From Neorhizobium vignae (GTDB taxonomy: Bacteria; Pseudomonadota; Alphaproteobacteria; Rhizobiales; Rhizobiaceae), in NCBI RefSeq assembly GCF_000732195.1, contig NZ_JNNU01000004.1, positions 372,001 to 436,000 on the forward strand: DNA of 64,000 bases, read 5' to 3'. Below the pieces are notes generated by a model. It had not been told where the DNA came from, did not search any database, and worked only from the letters and a program-made list of their open reading frames with translations. The translations under genes were made by a program, and so were the position numbers. Below, piece after piece: positions 55,030-64,000 of the stretch. Position 1 is the first letter of the stretch, and every line of letters begins with the position of its first letter.

Positions 55030-56253
55030 ATGAGACGGGTAGTTGTAACGGGTCTCGGTATCGTATCCTCGATCGGGAGCGACGCCGCCGAAGTCACAGA
55101 ATCCTTGCGTCAGGCAAAGTCCGGCATTTCCTTCTCTCCCGATTTCGCCGAGCACGGCTTCAAGTGCCAGGTCTGGGGCCGGCCGACGCTCGATCCGACG
55201 GAACTGGTGGACCGCCGCGCCATGCGCTTCCTCAGCCAGGGCGGCGCCTGGAACCATGTCGCCATGAAACAGGCGATCGCCGATTCCGGCCTTGAAGACA
55301 AGGACATCGGCGAGAACGAGCGCACCGGCATCATCATGGGTTCGGGCGGCCCCTCCACCCGCACGCTCATCGAAGCCGCCGAGATCACCCTCAAGAACAA
55401 CAGCCCGAAGCGTATCGGCCCGTTCGCCGTGCCGAAGGCGATGTCGTCGACGGCATCGGCGACGCTTGCCACCTGGTTCAAGATCCACGGCGTCAACTAT
55501 TCGATCTCGTCCGCCTGCTCGACATCCGCGCACTGCATCGGCAATGCCGCAGAGATGATCCAGTGGGGCAAGCAGGACGTGATGTTCGCCGGTGGCCACG
55601 AGGACCTCGACTGGACGATGTCGAACCTGTTCGACGCTATGGGCGCCATGTCCACCAAGTACAACAACGATCCCGACAAGGCCTCCCGCGCTTATGACGT
55701 TGACCGCGACGGCTTCGTCATCGCTGGCGGTGCCGGCGTGCTGGTTCTCGAAGAACTCGAGCATGCGAAAGCTCGCGGCGCCAAGATCTACGCGGAAATC
55801 GTCGGCTACGGCGCGACGTCGGATGGCTACGACATGGTCGCCCCGTCGGGCGAAGGCGCGATGCGCTGCATGCGACAGGCGCTGGCGACGGTGAAAGGCG
55901 ATGTCGACTACATCAACACTCACGGCACCTCGACCCCGGTTGGGGACAGCAAGGAGATCGGCGCCATCCGCCAGGTCTTCGGGGACAAGATCCCGCATAT
56001 CCAGTCGACCAAGTCGCTGACCGGCCATTCGCTCGGCGGTGCCGGCGTGCAGGAATCGATCTACGGCCTTCTGATGATGCAGGAACGCTTCATCGGCGAA
56101 AGCGCCCATATCGAAAACCTGGACCCGGAATTCGAGGGCGTTCCGATCGTGCGCAAGCGCATCGACGATGCCAAGATCGATACGGTTCTTTCCAATTCCT
56201 TCGGGTTCGGCGGCACCAACGCCACGCTCGTCTTCCAGCGCTTTAACGGGTAA
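55030..56253 (+). CDS. fabB: 3-oxoacyl-ACP synthase I
   Basis: This is a 407-residue condensing enzyme with the nucleophile Cys in [17 protein letters not shown] and His residues in [11 protein letters not shown] and [12 protein letters not shown]. It elongates acyl-ACP, including the cis-3-decenoyl-ACP made by FabA. AAAAGG lies upstream of the ATG. The fabI start follows the stop by 4 bp. Confidence 0.97.
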   Translation: MRRVVVTGLGIVSSIGSDAAEVTESLRQAKSGISFSPDFAEHGFKCQVWGRPTLDPTELVDRRAMRFLSQGGAWNHVAMKQAIADSGLEDKDIGENERTGIIMGSGGPSTRTLIEAAEITLKNNSPKRIGPFAVPKAMSSTASATLATWFKIHGVNYSISSACSTSAHCIGNAAEMIQWGKQDVMFAGGHEDLDWTMSNLFDAMGAMSTKYNNDPDKASRAYDVDRDGFVIAGGAGVLVLEELEHAKARGAKIYAEIVGYGATSDGYDMVAPSGEGAMRCMRQALATVKGDVDYINTHGTSTPVGDSKEIGAIRQVFGDKIPHIQSTKSLTGHSLGGAGVQESIYGLLMMQERFIGESAHIENLDPEFEGVPIVRKRIDDAKIDTVLSNSFGFGGTNATLVFQRFNG

Positions 56254-56257
56254 TTCC

Positions 56258-57064
56258 ATGACCGGAATCATGCAGGGGAAACGCGGCCTGATCATGGGGG
56301 TCGCCAACAATCATTCTATTGCCTGGGGGATTTCGAAAGCCCTCGCCGCGCAGGGCGCCGAACTCGCCTTTACCTTCCAGGGCGAAGCACTGGGCAAGCG
56401 CGTCAAGCCGCTCGCAGCAGAGCTTAATTCGGATTTTGTCGTGCCCTGCGATGTCGAGGATATCGCCTCGGTGGATGCGACCTTCGCGGAGATCAAGGAA
56501 CGCTGGGGCAAGCTCGACTTCGTGGTGCACGCCATCGGCTTTTCCGACAAGAACGAGCTGAAAGGCCTCTACGCCGACACGACGCGCGAGAATTTCAGCC
56601 GCACCATGGTGATCTCCTGCTTCTCCTTCACGGAAATCGCCAAACGGGCGGCGGACCTGATGATCGATGGCGGCGCGATGCTGACGCTGACTTATGGCGG
56701 CTCGATGCGGGTGATCCCGAACTATAACGTCATGGGCGTTGCCAAGGCGGCGCTGGAAAGCTCGGTGCGCTATCTAGCGGCCGATTACGGCCCTCGCGAC
56801 ATCCGCGTCAACGCGATCTCGGCAGGCCCCGTGCGCACGCTAGCCGGTGCCGGCATTTCCGACGCACGCGCGATCTACTCCTGGAACCAGAAGAACGCTC
56901 CGCTTCGGCGCACCGCGACCATCGAGGATATCGGCGGCTCTGCCCTTTACCTGCTCTCAGACCTCTCCCGGGGCGTGACCGGCGAAATCCACTATGTGGA
57001 TGCCGGATACAACATCACGTCGCTGCCGAGCCTTGAGCGGCTGCGGAATGCGGACTCGGAATAA
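56258..57064 (+). CDS. fabI: Enoyl-ACP reductase (FabI type)
   Basis: The 268-residue short-chain-dehydrogenase-like enzyme has the glycine-rich GVANNHSIAWGISKALA and the FabI active site PNYNVMGVAKAALE, with Tyr and Lys spaced Y-x6-K. It reduces enoyl-ACP with NADH in the last step of each elongation cycle. Rhizobia often carry two fabI genes; this is the one in the fabAB operon. Confidence 0.96.
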   Translation: MTGIMQGKRGLIMGVANNHSIAWGISKALAAQGAELAFTFQGEALGKRVKPLAAELNSDFVVPCDVEDIASVDATFAEIKERWGKLDFVVHAIGFSDKNELKGLYADTTRENFSRTMVISCFSFTEIAKRAADLMIDGGAMLTLTYGGSMRVIPNYNVMGVAKAALESSVRYLAADYGPRDIRVNAISAGPVRTLAGAGISDARAIYSWNQKNAPLRRTATIEDIGGSALYLLSDLSRGVTGEIHYVDAGYNITSLPSLERLRNADSE

Positions 57065-57073
57065 ACGATCTGC

Positions 57074-57100
57074 GAATGGGTTCGCACTGCGGACCCATTC
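57074..57100 (+). terminator. Long hairpin after fabI
   Basis: GAATGGGTTCGC and GCGGACCCATTC form a 12-bp stem (one T-G pair) around ACT, 10 bases after the fabI stop. There is no T-run, so it may be a terminator aided by Rho or an mRNA-stabilising stem. Confidence 0.55.
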
Positions 57101-57198
57101 GATATCGGGCCCAACAAGAAATGCGCATCATAATGCGCCCCCATATCGTCATAATATCCCAAAAAAAAGCTTATCTGCTCGTACATCTACAGTGATGC

Positions 57199-57381
57199 AT
57201 GCAGCGCAACAGCCAAAGGATCATTGCGCGGTTGAAGCGCGAAGGCTTTGAGCTGGTTTCGGCCAAGGGATCGCATCACAAGCTTCGCAAGGGGACGCAG
57301 ACGTTCATCGCCCCGCATCCCAAGAAGGATTTGCCGGTCGGCATCGCGCTTGCAATCGCAAAGCAGGTCGGATGGGTGTGA
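57199..57381 (+). CDS. hicA: HicA family mRNA interferase toxin
   Basis: This is a 60-residue double-stranded-RNA-binding-fold toxin of canonical size. It has RIIARLKREGFELVSAKGSHH and KLRKG, with the catalytic His in GSHH, then PHPKKDLPVGIALAIAKQVG. HicA cleaves mRNA and arrests growth when HicB is lost. The antitoxin gene starts 10 bp downstream. The pair sits between fabI and rsmC in 0.7 kb. The preceding 134 bp are AT-rich and hold the likely promoter. Confidence 0.92.
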   Translation: MQRNSQRIIARLKREGFELVSAKGSHHKLRKGTQTFIAPHPKKDLPVGIALAIAKQVGWV

Positions 57382-57391
57382 GGTGGAACCG

Positions 57392-57787
57392 ATGAAATAT
57401 TTCATCGCTCTTGTTCATAAAGACAATGATAGTGCCTTCGGCATCAGCTTCCCTGATCTGCCGTCCGTGTTTTCGGCCGCAGATATCGAAGACGACCTTA
57501 CCGCCAACGCGATCGAGGCGATCCGGCTATGGGCGGAGGAGGAGGCGCCGCCTATTCCATCGTCTTATAACGATCTGATGTCGCGTGACGACGTCCGCGC
57601 TGAACTTGCGAGGGGCGCGTTCCTGACACACATTCCGTTTATCGCGGACGATACTCGGACCGTCCGTGCAAACGTAACCTTCGACAGGGGCATGCTCGAC
57701 GCGATCGATGCGACCGCGAAGGAGCGAGGTCTTACCCGATCCGCCTTCCTTGCAAGCGCCGCCCGCAAGGAAATCGAAGCAGCATAG
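57392..57787 (+). CDS. hicB: HicB family antitoxin with ribbon-helix-helix domain
   Basis: The 131-residue protein has an N-terminal HicB partial RNase-H-like fold (YFIALVHKDNDSAFGISFPD, LPSVFSAADIEDD) and a C-terminal ribbon-helix-helix (VTFDRGMLDAIDATAKERGL, TRSAFLASAARKEI). It neutralises HicA and represses the operon. AGGTGG precedes the ATG at 57392. The stop lies 3 bp from the rsmC stop. Confidence 0.92.
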   Translation: MKYFIALVHKDNDSAFGISFPDLPSVFSAADIEDDLTANAIEAIRLWAEEEAPPIPSSYNDLMSRDDVRAELARGAFLTHIPFIADDTRTVRANVTFDRGMLDAIDATAKERGLTRSAFLASAARKEIEAA

Positions 57788-57790
57788 CCG

Positions 57791-58798
57791 CTACTTCTTC
57801 GCCCACAAAACCTTGAACCGCGCGTTCCGGCAAGTTTCACCGCTTTCACGGAAACCTTCCGCCAGGACGGGTTCGTAGGTGAGGCCGCGATTGGCGACCA
57901 GCATCAGCCGTCCGCCGTTCTTGAGCGCCGCAGCGGCGGTGCGGATCATCGTCTTGCCGAGTTCCGGATCCGTCGCCTGGGTCTCGTGGAACGGCGGGTT
58001 CATGATGACGAGGTCGTATTTTTCCTTGGGCGGCTCGGCACCGAGATCCTGCCAGTAGAAGCGTGCATTGAGATCCGGGCAGTTGCGCGCGACGTTGCGC
58101 TTGGCAAATTCCAGAGCCTGGTAATCGGCTTCGAAAAGATCGATGCGGTTCACGCGCTTCGACTTTTCGGCCAGCATCACCGAGAGATAACCCCATCCGG
58201 CGCCGAAGTCGGCGGCGTTGCCGTCGAAATCGGTCGGCAGACGGCCTGCAAGCAGTTCCGAGCCCGCATCCACGCGCTCGTGGGAGAACATGCCGGGGGC
58301 TGCCTCGAACCGGGCGTCGATCACCACGGTCGATTTTTTCAGCGCCTTGATCGCCGCATCGGCATCGGCAGGCCTGGCGAACCATATCGCGACGCCGTGA
58401 TATTTCGGGGTGTAGTCGAGTTCGATGCCAAGCTTCAGGAGCGTGTTGCGGAGCGGCTGGATGCCGTCTTCCTTGCCGCCGGCGACCACGATCACGCCGC
58501 CGGTTCTGACACGTTCCAGAGCCTCGGCCACGCGGTTCTCGTTCTCGCCGCGATGCTTGCCGCAGAGCACCAGCCCCACGTCGTATCCTTCGCCCTCGGC
58601 CTCGGGAAAGGCGCCTTCGCGAAGGCTGCGGAAGAGCGGCCGGAACGGCTGTACGGCCGTGATCTCGGCTGCAAACCCTTCGGGCAAGGCATTTCCCGCC
58701 TCGGCGCCCAGGAAGAGCACACGCTCGCCTTCGCCGGGCATCGGAACAGCCTCGGTGTCGAAGGGATGGAACAGGGTTTTCAGGGCGTCTCGGCTCAT
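57791..58798 (-). CDS. rsmC: RsmC-like 16S rRNA (guanine-N2) methyltransferase
   Basis: The 335-residue protein has a degenerate N-terminal methyltransferase-like half and an active C-terminal half. The latter has the SAM motif ADFGAGWGYLSVMLA (about 193-207) and the N2-G methyltransferase tetrapeptide in VIMNPPFHET. RsmC methylates G1207 of 16S rRNA in E. coli. Relatives at this locus in rhizobia are annotated the same way. It lies 90 bp downstream of pnp, after its terminator. Confidence 0.88.
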   Translation of the reverse strand: MSRDALKTLFHPFDTEAVPMPGEGERVLFLGAEAGNALPEGFAAEITAVQPFRPLFRSLREGAFPEAEGEGYDVGLVLCGKHRGENENRVAEALERVRTGGVIVVAGGKEDGIQPLRNTLLKLGIELDYTPKYHGVAIWFARPADADAAIKALKKSTVVIDARFEAAPGMFSHERVDAGSELLAGRLPTDFDGNAADFGAGWGYLSVMLAEKSKRVNRIDLFEADYQALEFAKRNVARNCPDLNARFYWQDLGAEPPKEKYDLVIMNPPFHETQATDPELGKTMIRTAAAALKNGGRLMLVANRGLTYEPVLAEGFRESGETCRNARFKVLWAKK

Positions 58799-58833
58799 GG
58801 CTAGTCTCGTGGGTTCGTCTCGTGACAGCAGAT

Positions 58834-58863
58834 AAACAAAAGGCGCGGAAGAGCTTCCGCGCC
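58834..58863 (-). terminator. Rho-independent terminator of pnp
   Basis: On the minus strand GGCGCGGAA-GCTC-TTCCGCGCC is followed by TTTTGTTT, 26 bases after the pnp stop. The stem is 9 bp and perfect. Confidence 0.88.
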
Positions 58864-58888
58864 TCGATGTCTCGGAAGGAAGAAGGCC

Positions 58889-61021
58889 TTATTCGGCGGC
58901 TTCGCCTTCAGCCTTCTTGAGTTCCTGGCCGGTGGCCTGGTCGACGACCTTCATCGACAGGCGAACCTTGCCGCGCTCGTCGAAGCCCATCAGCTTGACC
59001 CAGACCTTGTCGCCTTCCTTGACGACGTCCTGGGTCTTGGCAACACGCTCGGAAGCGAGCTGCGAGATGTGCACGAGGCCGTCACGGGCGCCGAAGAAGT
59101 TCACGAAAGCACCGAAGTCGGCGGTCTTGACGACCGTGCCTTCATAGATAGCGCCAACTTCCGGCTCGGCAACGATCGAGTGGATCCACTTGCGGGCCGC
59201 TTCGATTTCCTTGCCGGAAGACGAGGCGATCTTGACGGTGCCGTCGTCCTCGATGTTGATCTTGGCGCCGGTCTTTTCGACGATTTCGCGGATGACCTTG
59301 CCGCCCGAACCGATGACTTCACGGATCTTGTCGACCGGGATGTTCATCACTTCGATACGCGGTGCGAATTCGCCGAGCTGGCCACGGCTTTCCGTGATGG
59401 CATTGGCCATCTCGTTGAGGATGTGCTTGCGGCCGCCCTGTGCCTGGCCGAGCGCGACCTTCATGATCTCTTCGGTGATACCGGCGATCTTGATGTCCAT
59501 CTGCAGCGAGGTGATGCCGTCGGCAGTACCCGCAACCTTGAAGTCCATGTCGCCGAGGTGGTCTTCGTCGCCGAGGATGTCGGAGAGAACGGCGAAGCGT
59601 TCACCTTCGAGGATGAGGCCCATGGCGATGCCGGCAACGGGCTTGGCCAGCGGAACGCCGGCGTCCATCAGTGCGAGCGAGGTGCCGCAGACGGTCGCCA
59701 TCGAAGACGAGCCGTTGGACTCGGTGATCTCGGAGACAACGCGCAGCGTGTACGGGAACTGCTCGGCGGTCGGCAGCATCGGGCGAATGGCGCGCCATGC
59801 GAGCTTGCCATGGCCGATTTCGCGGCGGCCCGGGGAGCCCATGCGACCAGTTTCACCGACCGAGTAGGGCGGGAAGTTGTAATGCAGCAGGAAGCGTTCC
59901 TTGTACATACCCGTCAGGCTGTCCACGTACTGCTCGTCTTCGCCGGTGCCGAGGGTGGCGACAACGATCGCCTGGGTCTCGCCGCGGGTGAAGAGGGCCG
60001 AACCGTGGGTGCGCGGCAGGATGCCGACTTCCGAGACGATCGGACGGACGGTTTCGAGGTCGCGGCCGTCGATGCGGCTCTTGGTGTCGAGGATGTTCCA
60101 GCGAACGATCTTGGCCTGCAGGTGCTTGAAGACGGCGCCGATGACTTCGGCATTGTACTTCGGCTCGACGCCTTCCGGGAAGAAGTGAGCCTTGACCTTC
60201 GCCTTGACGGCGTCGACGGCTGCGTAGCGGTCAGCCTTCTGGGTGATCTTGTAGCCTTCGCGAAGTTCGGCTTCGAAGTGCTTGAGCATTTCGGCTTCGA
60301 GTTCGGAATGGTCTTCCGGTTCGAATTCGCGGGGTTCCTTGGCGGCAACTTCGGCGAGCTTGATGATCGCGTCGATGACCGGCTGGAAGCCGCGGTGACC
60401 GAACATGACGGCACCGAGCATGATGTCTTCGTTGAGTTCCTTGGCTTCGGATTCAACCATCAGGACGGCATCGCCCGTACCGGCGACGACGAGGTCGAGA
60501 ACCGACTCGTCCATCTCGTCGAGATGCGGGTTGAGGACGTATTCGCCGTTGATGTAACCGACGCGGGCGCCGCCGACCGGGCCCATGAAGGGAACGCCGG
60601 AGAGCGTCAGCGCGGCAGACGCCGCAACCATCGACAGAACGTCCGGATCGTTCTCAAGGTCGTGCTGGATAACGGTTACAACGACCTGGGTGTCGTTCTT
60701 GTAGCCTTCCGGGAAGAGCGGGCGGATCGGGCGGTCGATCAGACGGGAAACCAGCGTTTCCTTTTCCGACGGGCGGCCTTCGCGCTTGAAATAGCCGCCC
60801 GGGATCTTGCCGGCGGCATAGGTCTTTTCCTGGTAGTTGACGGTGAGCGGGAAGAAGTCCTGGCCAGGCTTCGGAGCCTTGGCGGAAACGACGGTCGCGA
60901 GAACGACGGTCTCGCCGTAGGTCGCGAGGACCGCGCCGTCAGCCTGACGGGCGATCTTGCCCGTTTCCAGCCTCAGCGGGCGGCCTGCCCATTCGATTTC
61001 GACGGAATGTGTATTGAACAT
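58889..61021 (-). CDS. pnp: Polynucleotide phosphorylase
   Basis: The 710-residue enzyme has two RNase PH-like domains (about 1-230 and 310-550), a KH domain ([20 protein letters not shown]) and a C-terminal S1 domain ([20 protein letters not shown]). It degrades RNA 3' to 5' with phosphate, as part of the degradosome. AAGGAC precedes the ATG at 61019-61021. An extended in-frame start at 61087 lacks a ribosome site. It lies downstream of rpsO in the conserved rbfA-truB-rpsO-pnp order. Confidence 0.97.
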   Translation of the reverse strand: MFNTHSVEIEWAGRPLRLETGKIARQADGAVLATYGETVVLATVVSAKAPKPGQDFFPLTVNYQEKTYAAGKIPGGYFKREGRPSEKETLVSRLIDRPIRPLFPEGYKNDTQVVVTVIQHDLENDPDVLSMVAASAALTLSGVPFMGPVGGARVGYINGEYVLNPHLDEMDESVLDLVVAGTGDAVLMVESEAKELNEDIMLGAVMFGHRGFQPVIDAIIKLAEVAAKEPREFEPEDHSELEAEMLKHFEAELREGYKITQKADRYAAVDAVKAKVKAHFFPEGVEPKYNAEVIGAVFKHLQAKIVRWNILDTKSRIDGRDLETVRPIVSEVGILPRTHGSALFTRGETQAIVVATLGTGEDEQYVDSLTGMYKERFLLHYNFPPYSVGETGRMGSPGRREIGHGKLAWRAIRPMLPTAEQFPYTLRVVSEITESNGSSSMATVCGTSLALMDAGVPLAKPVAGIAMGLILEGERFAVLSDILGDEDHLGDMDFKVAGTADGITSLQMDIKIAGITEEIMKVALGQAQGGRKHILNEMANAITESRGQLGEFAPRIEVMNIPVDKIREVIGSGGKVIREIVEKTGAKINIEDDGTVKIASSSGKEIEAARKWIHSIVAEPEVGAIYEGTVVKTADFGAFVNFFGARDGLVHISQLASERVAKTQDVVKEGDKVWVKLMGFDERGKVRLSMKVVDQATGQELKKAEGEAAE

Positions 61022-61360
61022 GTCTTGTCCTTCAATGCGGGAGCACACGCATCGCCGATATCGGGCGCAGCGCACAGTCGACCGCAATCAATGTGACACA
61101 TCATGGGCAAGACAACGGGAGGCTTTGCATCACCGGCACCCTGGAAAAGGAGCCGCGGCTAAAGCCCCGAGGGCTTTGGCCGAAAGCATCCGGCAATCCT
61201 GCCCCATGACAGGTCAACGGTTTGTTTGGCAGATCCGGCCCATCCGGGTCCGCCGGGATTTCTACCGCGCAGGTGTCGGGGCGCGGTTCCAACGTTTCAT
61301 CGGGCCTGTGCCCGAAAAGGCGTCCGGCGGGCACTGTTGCCAGTCCCGCCGGAAGATTTG
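61022..61360 (-). promoter_or_regulatory. rpsO-pnp intergenic leader with RNA hairpins
   Basis: These 339 bp contain no gene. A GGCTAAAGCC / GGCTTTGGCC stem (61157-61181, one wobble) lies in the pnp leader. E. coli pnp mRNA is autoregulated through RNase III cleavage of a leader hairpin, so this stem is a candidate for the same. The large hairpin at 61323-61353 follows rpsO. A -35/-10 pair for pnp was not clear. Confidence 0.5.
61323..61353 (-). terminator. Large hairpin after rpsO with GCAA tetraloop
   Basis: On the minus strand TCCGGCGGGACTG, GCAA, then CAGTGCCCGCCGGA form a 13-bp stem with one bulge and a GNRA loop, 7 bases after the rpsO stop. CGCCTTTT follows, a weak T-tract. It is either an attenuating terminator or an RNA-processing site between rpsO and pnp. 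Confidence 0.65.
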
Positions 61361-61630
61361 TTAGCGGCGAATGCCCAGGCTGGCAATCAGCTTGGTGTAG
61401 CGGCCTTCGTCCTTCTTCTTGAGATAGTCAAGAAGCGAGCGGCGGCTCGAAACCATCGTCAGCAGGCCACGACGGGAGTGGTTGTCCTTCTTGTGGCCCT
61501 TGAAATGTTCGGTCAGGTTGTTGATGCGCTCGGTCAGGATCGCAACCTGGACTTCCGGAGAACCGGTGTCGCCTTCGACAGTTGCATATTCCTTGATCAG
61601 CGCAGTCTTACGCTCGGCAGTGATCGACAT
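61361..61630 (-). CDS. rpsO: 30S ribosomal protein S15
   Basis: The 89-residue protein has the standard S15 length. It starts [20 protein letters not shown] and contains [20 protein letters not shown] and the RNA-binding [20 protein letters not shown]. It binds the 16S rRNA three-way junction early in assembly. AAAGGA precedes the ATG at 61628-61630; a longer open frame upstream is not coding. Confidence 0.97.
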   Translation of the reverse strand: MSITAERKTALIKEYATVEGDTGSPEVQVAILTERINNLTEHFKGHKKDNHSRRGLLTMVSSRRSLLDYLKKKDEGRYTKLIASLGIRR

Positions 61631-61785
61631 CGGATGATCCTTTCTTTTGAGAGGAAACAGGGACGCCAAAGGCCGGGATGTCGTCCAGCATTGGCCGTGA
61701 AAGCAAAATGAATGCCAGAGGCCGCCTTCTTGCTGGCGCTGCCTATAAACCATTCATGCCCGGATTGGAAGAGCGGATGTTTCGC

Positions 61786-62715
61786 TCAGCCGAACACCCG
61801 CTTCGGCCGGAATTCGCCCTGGCCGATCTCGCCGATGGCAATCAGCTTGCCACGTACCGTCGCGTAGGCCTCGGCCTCCGCAAGCGGCGCATCGCGGCCG
61901 CGCAGGATGACCGGATTACCCATTTTAAGCCTGTGCGCCTGGTCGTCGGTGACGGGCAGGTGCGGCAGGCTGGACAACGCCTCGGCGGTATCGATCAGGA
62001 ACTCATCGAGCGCCGCCAGGCGCTCATCGCGGTCCTCGATCTCCTCAAGAGCCACGAGGTCGGCGAGCGGCACCATCTTTTCCTCGGCGAACGGCGCGAC
62101 GAAGGTGCGGCGCAGTTCGGAGATATGGCCATAGCAGCCGAGATCCCGGCCGAAATCCCGGGCGAGCGCGCGCACATAGGTGCCCTTGCCGCATTCCACC
62201 TCGAAATGCGCCTTGTCCGTGGTGACGCCAAGCAGCGTCAGCCTGAAGATCTCCACCTCACGCGAGGGGATATCGACCGTCTCGCCATCGCGGGCGAGGT
62301 CGTAGGCGCGTTCGCCGGCGATCTTGATGGCGGAGAACTGCGGCGGGATCTGGCTGATCGTGCCGGTGTATTTCGGCAGCAGATCGCGGATCGACTGTTC
62401 ATCGGGGCGCATGTCCGAAGCGGCCGTGACTTCGCCTTCGAGGTCGTCGGTCGAGCGCTCCCCGCCCCAGCTGACGGCGAACTCATAGATCTTGCGGCCA
62501 TCCATGACGTAGGGCACGGTCTTGGTCGCATCGCCGAGCGCGATCGGCAGCATGCCGGAGGCGAGCGGATCGAGCGTACCGGCGTGGCCGGCCTTCTGGG
62601 CGTTGAACAGCCACTTGATCTTGGAGACGGCTTCGGTGGAGCCGAAATCGACCGGTTTGTCGAGGATCAGCCAGCCGGAAATCGGGCGGCCCTTTGGTTT
62701 GCGGGGTTTGGACAT
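61786..62715 (-). CDS. truB: tRNA pseudouridine-55 synthase
   Basis: This is a 309-residue TruB with the catalytic Asp in [19 protein letters not shown] and the family motif [13 protein letters not shown]. It makes pseudouridine 55 in the T-loop of tRNA. It lies 12 bp after rbfA. The 155-bp gap to rpsO (61631-61785) should hold the rpsO promoter, but I see no clear box. Confidence 0.96.
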   Translation of the reverse strand: MSKPRKPKGRPISGWLILDKPVDFGSTEAVSKIKWLFNAQKAGHAGTLDPLASGMLPIALGDATKTVPYVMDGRKIYEFAVSWGGERSTDDLEGEVTAASDMRPDEQSIRDLLPKYTGTISQIPPQFSAIKIAGERAYDLARDGETVDIPSREVEIFRLTLLGVTTDKAHFEVECGKGTYVRALARDFGRDLGCYGHISELRRTFVAPFAEEKMVPLADLVALEEIEDRDERLAALDEFLIDTAEALSSLPHLPVTDDQAHRLKMGNPVILRGRDAPLAEAEAYATVRGKLIAIGEIGQGEFRPKRVFG

Positions 62716-62727
62716 GCGTTCTCTTGA

Positions 62728-63135
62728 CTATTCTTTGTCTTCACTGTCGCCTGCGAGATCCCGCTGGACCTCCGGCGAGCGCAGCAGCTCATCGATCTTC
62801 TTGTAGTTATCGAAGCTGGTATCATCGCGGAATCGGACTTCCGGCATGTATTTCATCTGCCGGAGCTGGCCGCCGATCCGGCCGCGAATGTATTTCGCGT
62901 TGCGGTTCAGCGCCTCGATGACTGCCGCATGGTCCGGCACGCCAAGGGGCGTCACGTAGGCCGTGGCGACTTTCAGGTCCGTCGACATGCGGACTTCGGA
63001 CACCGAGATCACGGTCTTCTCGATCAGGTCGTCGCGCACTTCGCCGCGCTGGAGGACCTGGGTTATGGCGGCGCGGACCTGTTCGCCAACGCGAAGCATG
63101 CGCTGGGACGGCGCCGAGGATGATGCCTTGGTCAT
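62728..63135 (-). CDS. rbfA: Ribosome-binding factor A
   Basis: This is a 135-residue KH-fold protein with [40 protein letters not shown] and [15 protein letters not shown]. It assists 16S rRNA 5'-end maturation. In most bacteria infB lies upstream; here the next gene is a chemoreceptor-like gene. The 176-bp gap to that gene (63136-63311) holds a small GGCTGC/GCAGCC hairpin at 63264-63280, perhaps its weak terminator. Confidence 0.95.
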   Translation of the reverse strand: MTKASSSAPSQRMLRVGEQVRAAITQVLQRGEVRDDLIEKTVISVSEVRMSTDLKVATAYVTPLGVPDHAAVIEALNRNAKYIRGRIGGQLRQMKYMPEVRFRDDTSFDNYKKIDELLRSPEVQRDLAGDSEDKE

Positions 63136-63311
63136 TTTATTTCTCTTCTAGAGCACTTGCGGGGTTCGTCCCGTATTCCAAGCGCTGCGTCAGCAAAGGC
63201 GGTCACATGACCCAGGTGCGCCCAAAGGTCAAGGCGCGGCCTTCGCTTTATCTTAACAGGACAGGCTGCCGGATGCAGCCCCCAAACCCGGCTCCCGCAG
63301 GGACCGGCCGA

Positions 63312-64000
63312 TCAGAACAGGGCGTCGTCGATATCGTCGTCGGACATGGCGCTCGTGACGGGAGCGGCTTCCGCCGGCGGTGCGGTGCCGAGCAGCGCGG
63401 CATGCAGTTCGCGTTCGCTCACCATTGTATAAAGGCGGGCAATGCGGCCCCCGACATCGGCAAGCGCTTCTTCGAGACCCGGCGCTTCGAAGACGTCCTC
63501 GTCGAGTTCCATCTCATTGGCGCAGGAGCGCAGCACCTCGCCGAGTTCAGCATTGAAGTTCAGCCGGGCGAGCGAAATATCCATCTCGCCGACCGCCGTC
63601 CTGCTCTGATCGCCGAGCGCCGACATCTGGGCATCCATCCGGTCACCGACCGAACGGATGTTTTCAAGCGCGTTTTCCAAACGCTGGTCGAGGCTTTGTT
63701 CGTGCTCTTCGCCGTGGACGCTGGTCAGCTTGTTGGCGGCGATTTCAAGCGTCTGGAGTTCGATCAGGATCTTTTCGGCCGTCTCGTCGAGCACCGCGGC
63801 GAAGTTGCGCAGTTCGGCGGTCACGACGTTGATCGCCCTGCCTTCCTCACCGATCTTGCCGCAACGGAGGTTGGTGTTGAGCGCCATATAGTGAATGTCG
63901 GTGCGCACGACCTTGACGATGCCGATGCCATCGAGAAGTTCCCGGACGGTATCGCTGGTCGACCGGCTGAGCTCACCGGCGTGGTGGGCAACCTCCTCGA
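63312..64000 (-). CDS. C-terminal part of a chemoreceptor-like (MCP signalling hairpin) protein, 5' cut by window edge
   Basis: The frame is open from the TGA at 63312-63314 to the window edge, at least 228 residues. The N-terminal visible part reads like the MCP signalling hairpin: coiled coil EEVAHHAGELSRSTSDTVRE, then the tip-like IHYMALNTNLRCGKIGEEGR followed by AINVVTAELR. The canonical tip is about [26 protein letters not shown], so the core is recognisable but altered (NLRCGKIG). Long helices with LENALENIRSVGDRMDAQMS follow, and the tail SDDDIDDALF is acidic. It may be a cytoplasmic signalling protein or degenerate receptor; the N-terminus is needed to tell. Confidence 0.65.
   Translation of the reverse strand, partial: EEVAHHAGELSRSTSDTVRELLDGIGIVKVVRTDIHYMALNTNLRCGKIGEEGRAINVVTAELRNFAAVLDETAEKILIELQTLEIAANKLTSVHGEEHEQSLDQRLENALENIRSVGDRMDAQMSALGDQSRTAVGEMDISLARLNFNAELGEVLRSCANEMELDEDVFEAPGLEEALADVGGRIARLYTMVSERELHAALLGTAPPAEAAPVTSAMSDDDIDDALF

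Noticed and set aside
57187..57405. 72-codon open frame opposite hicA
   Set aside because: hicA has full family motifs and lies with hicB; the reverse frame has none.
59069..61096. 675-codon open frame opposite pnp
   Set aside because: Mirror frame of pnp, with no recognisable domain or ribosome site.

Overview
The window looks like chromosomal DNA of an alphaproteobacterium of the Rhizobiaceae (Rhizobium / Agrobacterium / Ensifer / Shinella type). The evidence is the high-GC coding bias, the FYDLN-acid (TIGR02300) gene next to tRNA-Ala, an Irr-type Fur protein beside fabA-fabB-fabI, the order rbfA-truB-rpsO-pnp-rsmC, palindromes resembling rhizobial RIME repeats, and a very high density of ABC, TRAP and tripartite uptake systems. 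Species cannot be fixed from the sequence alone.

Layout. (1) 1-4.5 kb: core genes. An acidic C-terminal gene fragment, rpsA, cmk, a PaiB-like flavin-binding protein where aroA would be expected, the FYDLN-acid protein and tRNA-Ala(GGC). (2) 4.5-15.9 kb: a divergent cluster around a ROK repressor. One arm is ROK, a large PIG-L deacetylase and an EamA permease. The other is a CUT1 sugar ABC transporter with an argininosuccinate-lyase paralogue, its own ATPase and a PfkB kinase. The substrate is unknown, and this is the best candidate here for an undescribed pathway. (3) 15.9-26.3 kb: an amino-sugar catabolic cluster. One arm has a divergent MurQ-like etherase, a sugar ABC transporter and a Gfo/Idh/MocA dehydrogenase. 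The other has a BadF-type kinase, a HutC-type GntR regulator, a SIS-type glucosamine-6-phosphate deaminase and NagA. Two near-identical 20-bp sites in inverted orientation flank the shared promoter region. (4) 26.3-33.5 kb: a TctD/TctE two-component system, an orphan periplasmic binding protein and the TctCBA tripartite tricarboxylate transporter. (5) 33.5-42.8 kb: glutaminase, then a MarR / Liv-type ABC transporter / aryl-CoA ligase operon divergent from an arylformamidase-like hydrolase. This suggests uptake and CoA activation of an aromatic acid, possibly 2-aminobenzoate. (6) 42.3-49.6 kb: a winged-helix regulator and a TRAP transporter divergent from a full-length fused 5-oxoprolinase, suggesting pyroglutamate use. 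(7) 49.6-53.7 kb: assorted conserved genes (flavoprotein, DUF1275, YdcF, a small secreted protein, TRIC-type channel). (8) 53.7-64 kb: core genes again. irr, fabA-fabB-fabI, a hicAB toxin-antitoxin pair, rsmC, pnp, rpsO, truB, rbfA and the end of a chemoreceptor-like gene.

The two core blocks (rpsA side and irr/fab/pnp side) are close neighbours in relatives as far as I recall. About 48 kb of uptake-and-catabolism modules would then lie between tRNA-Ala and irr. I saw no integrase, transposase, CRISPR array, rRNA gene or broken gene. Nearly every module follows one plan: regulator, transporter and catabolic enzymes in divergent, tightly overlapping operons (many ATGA or GTGA stop/start overlaps).
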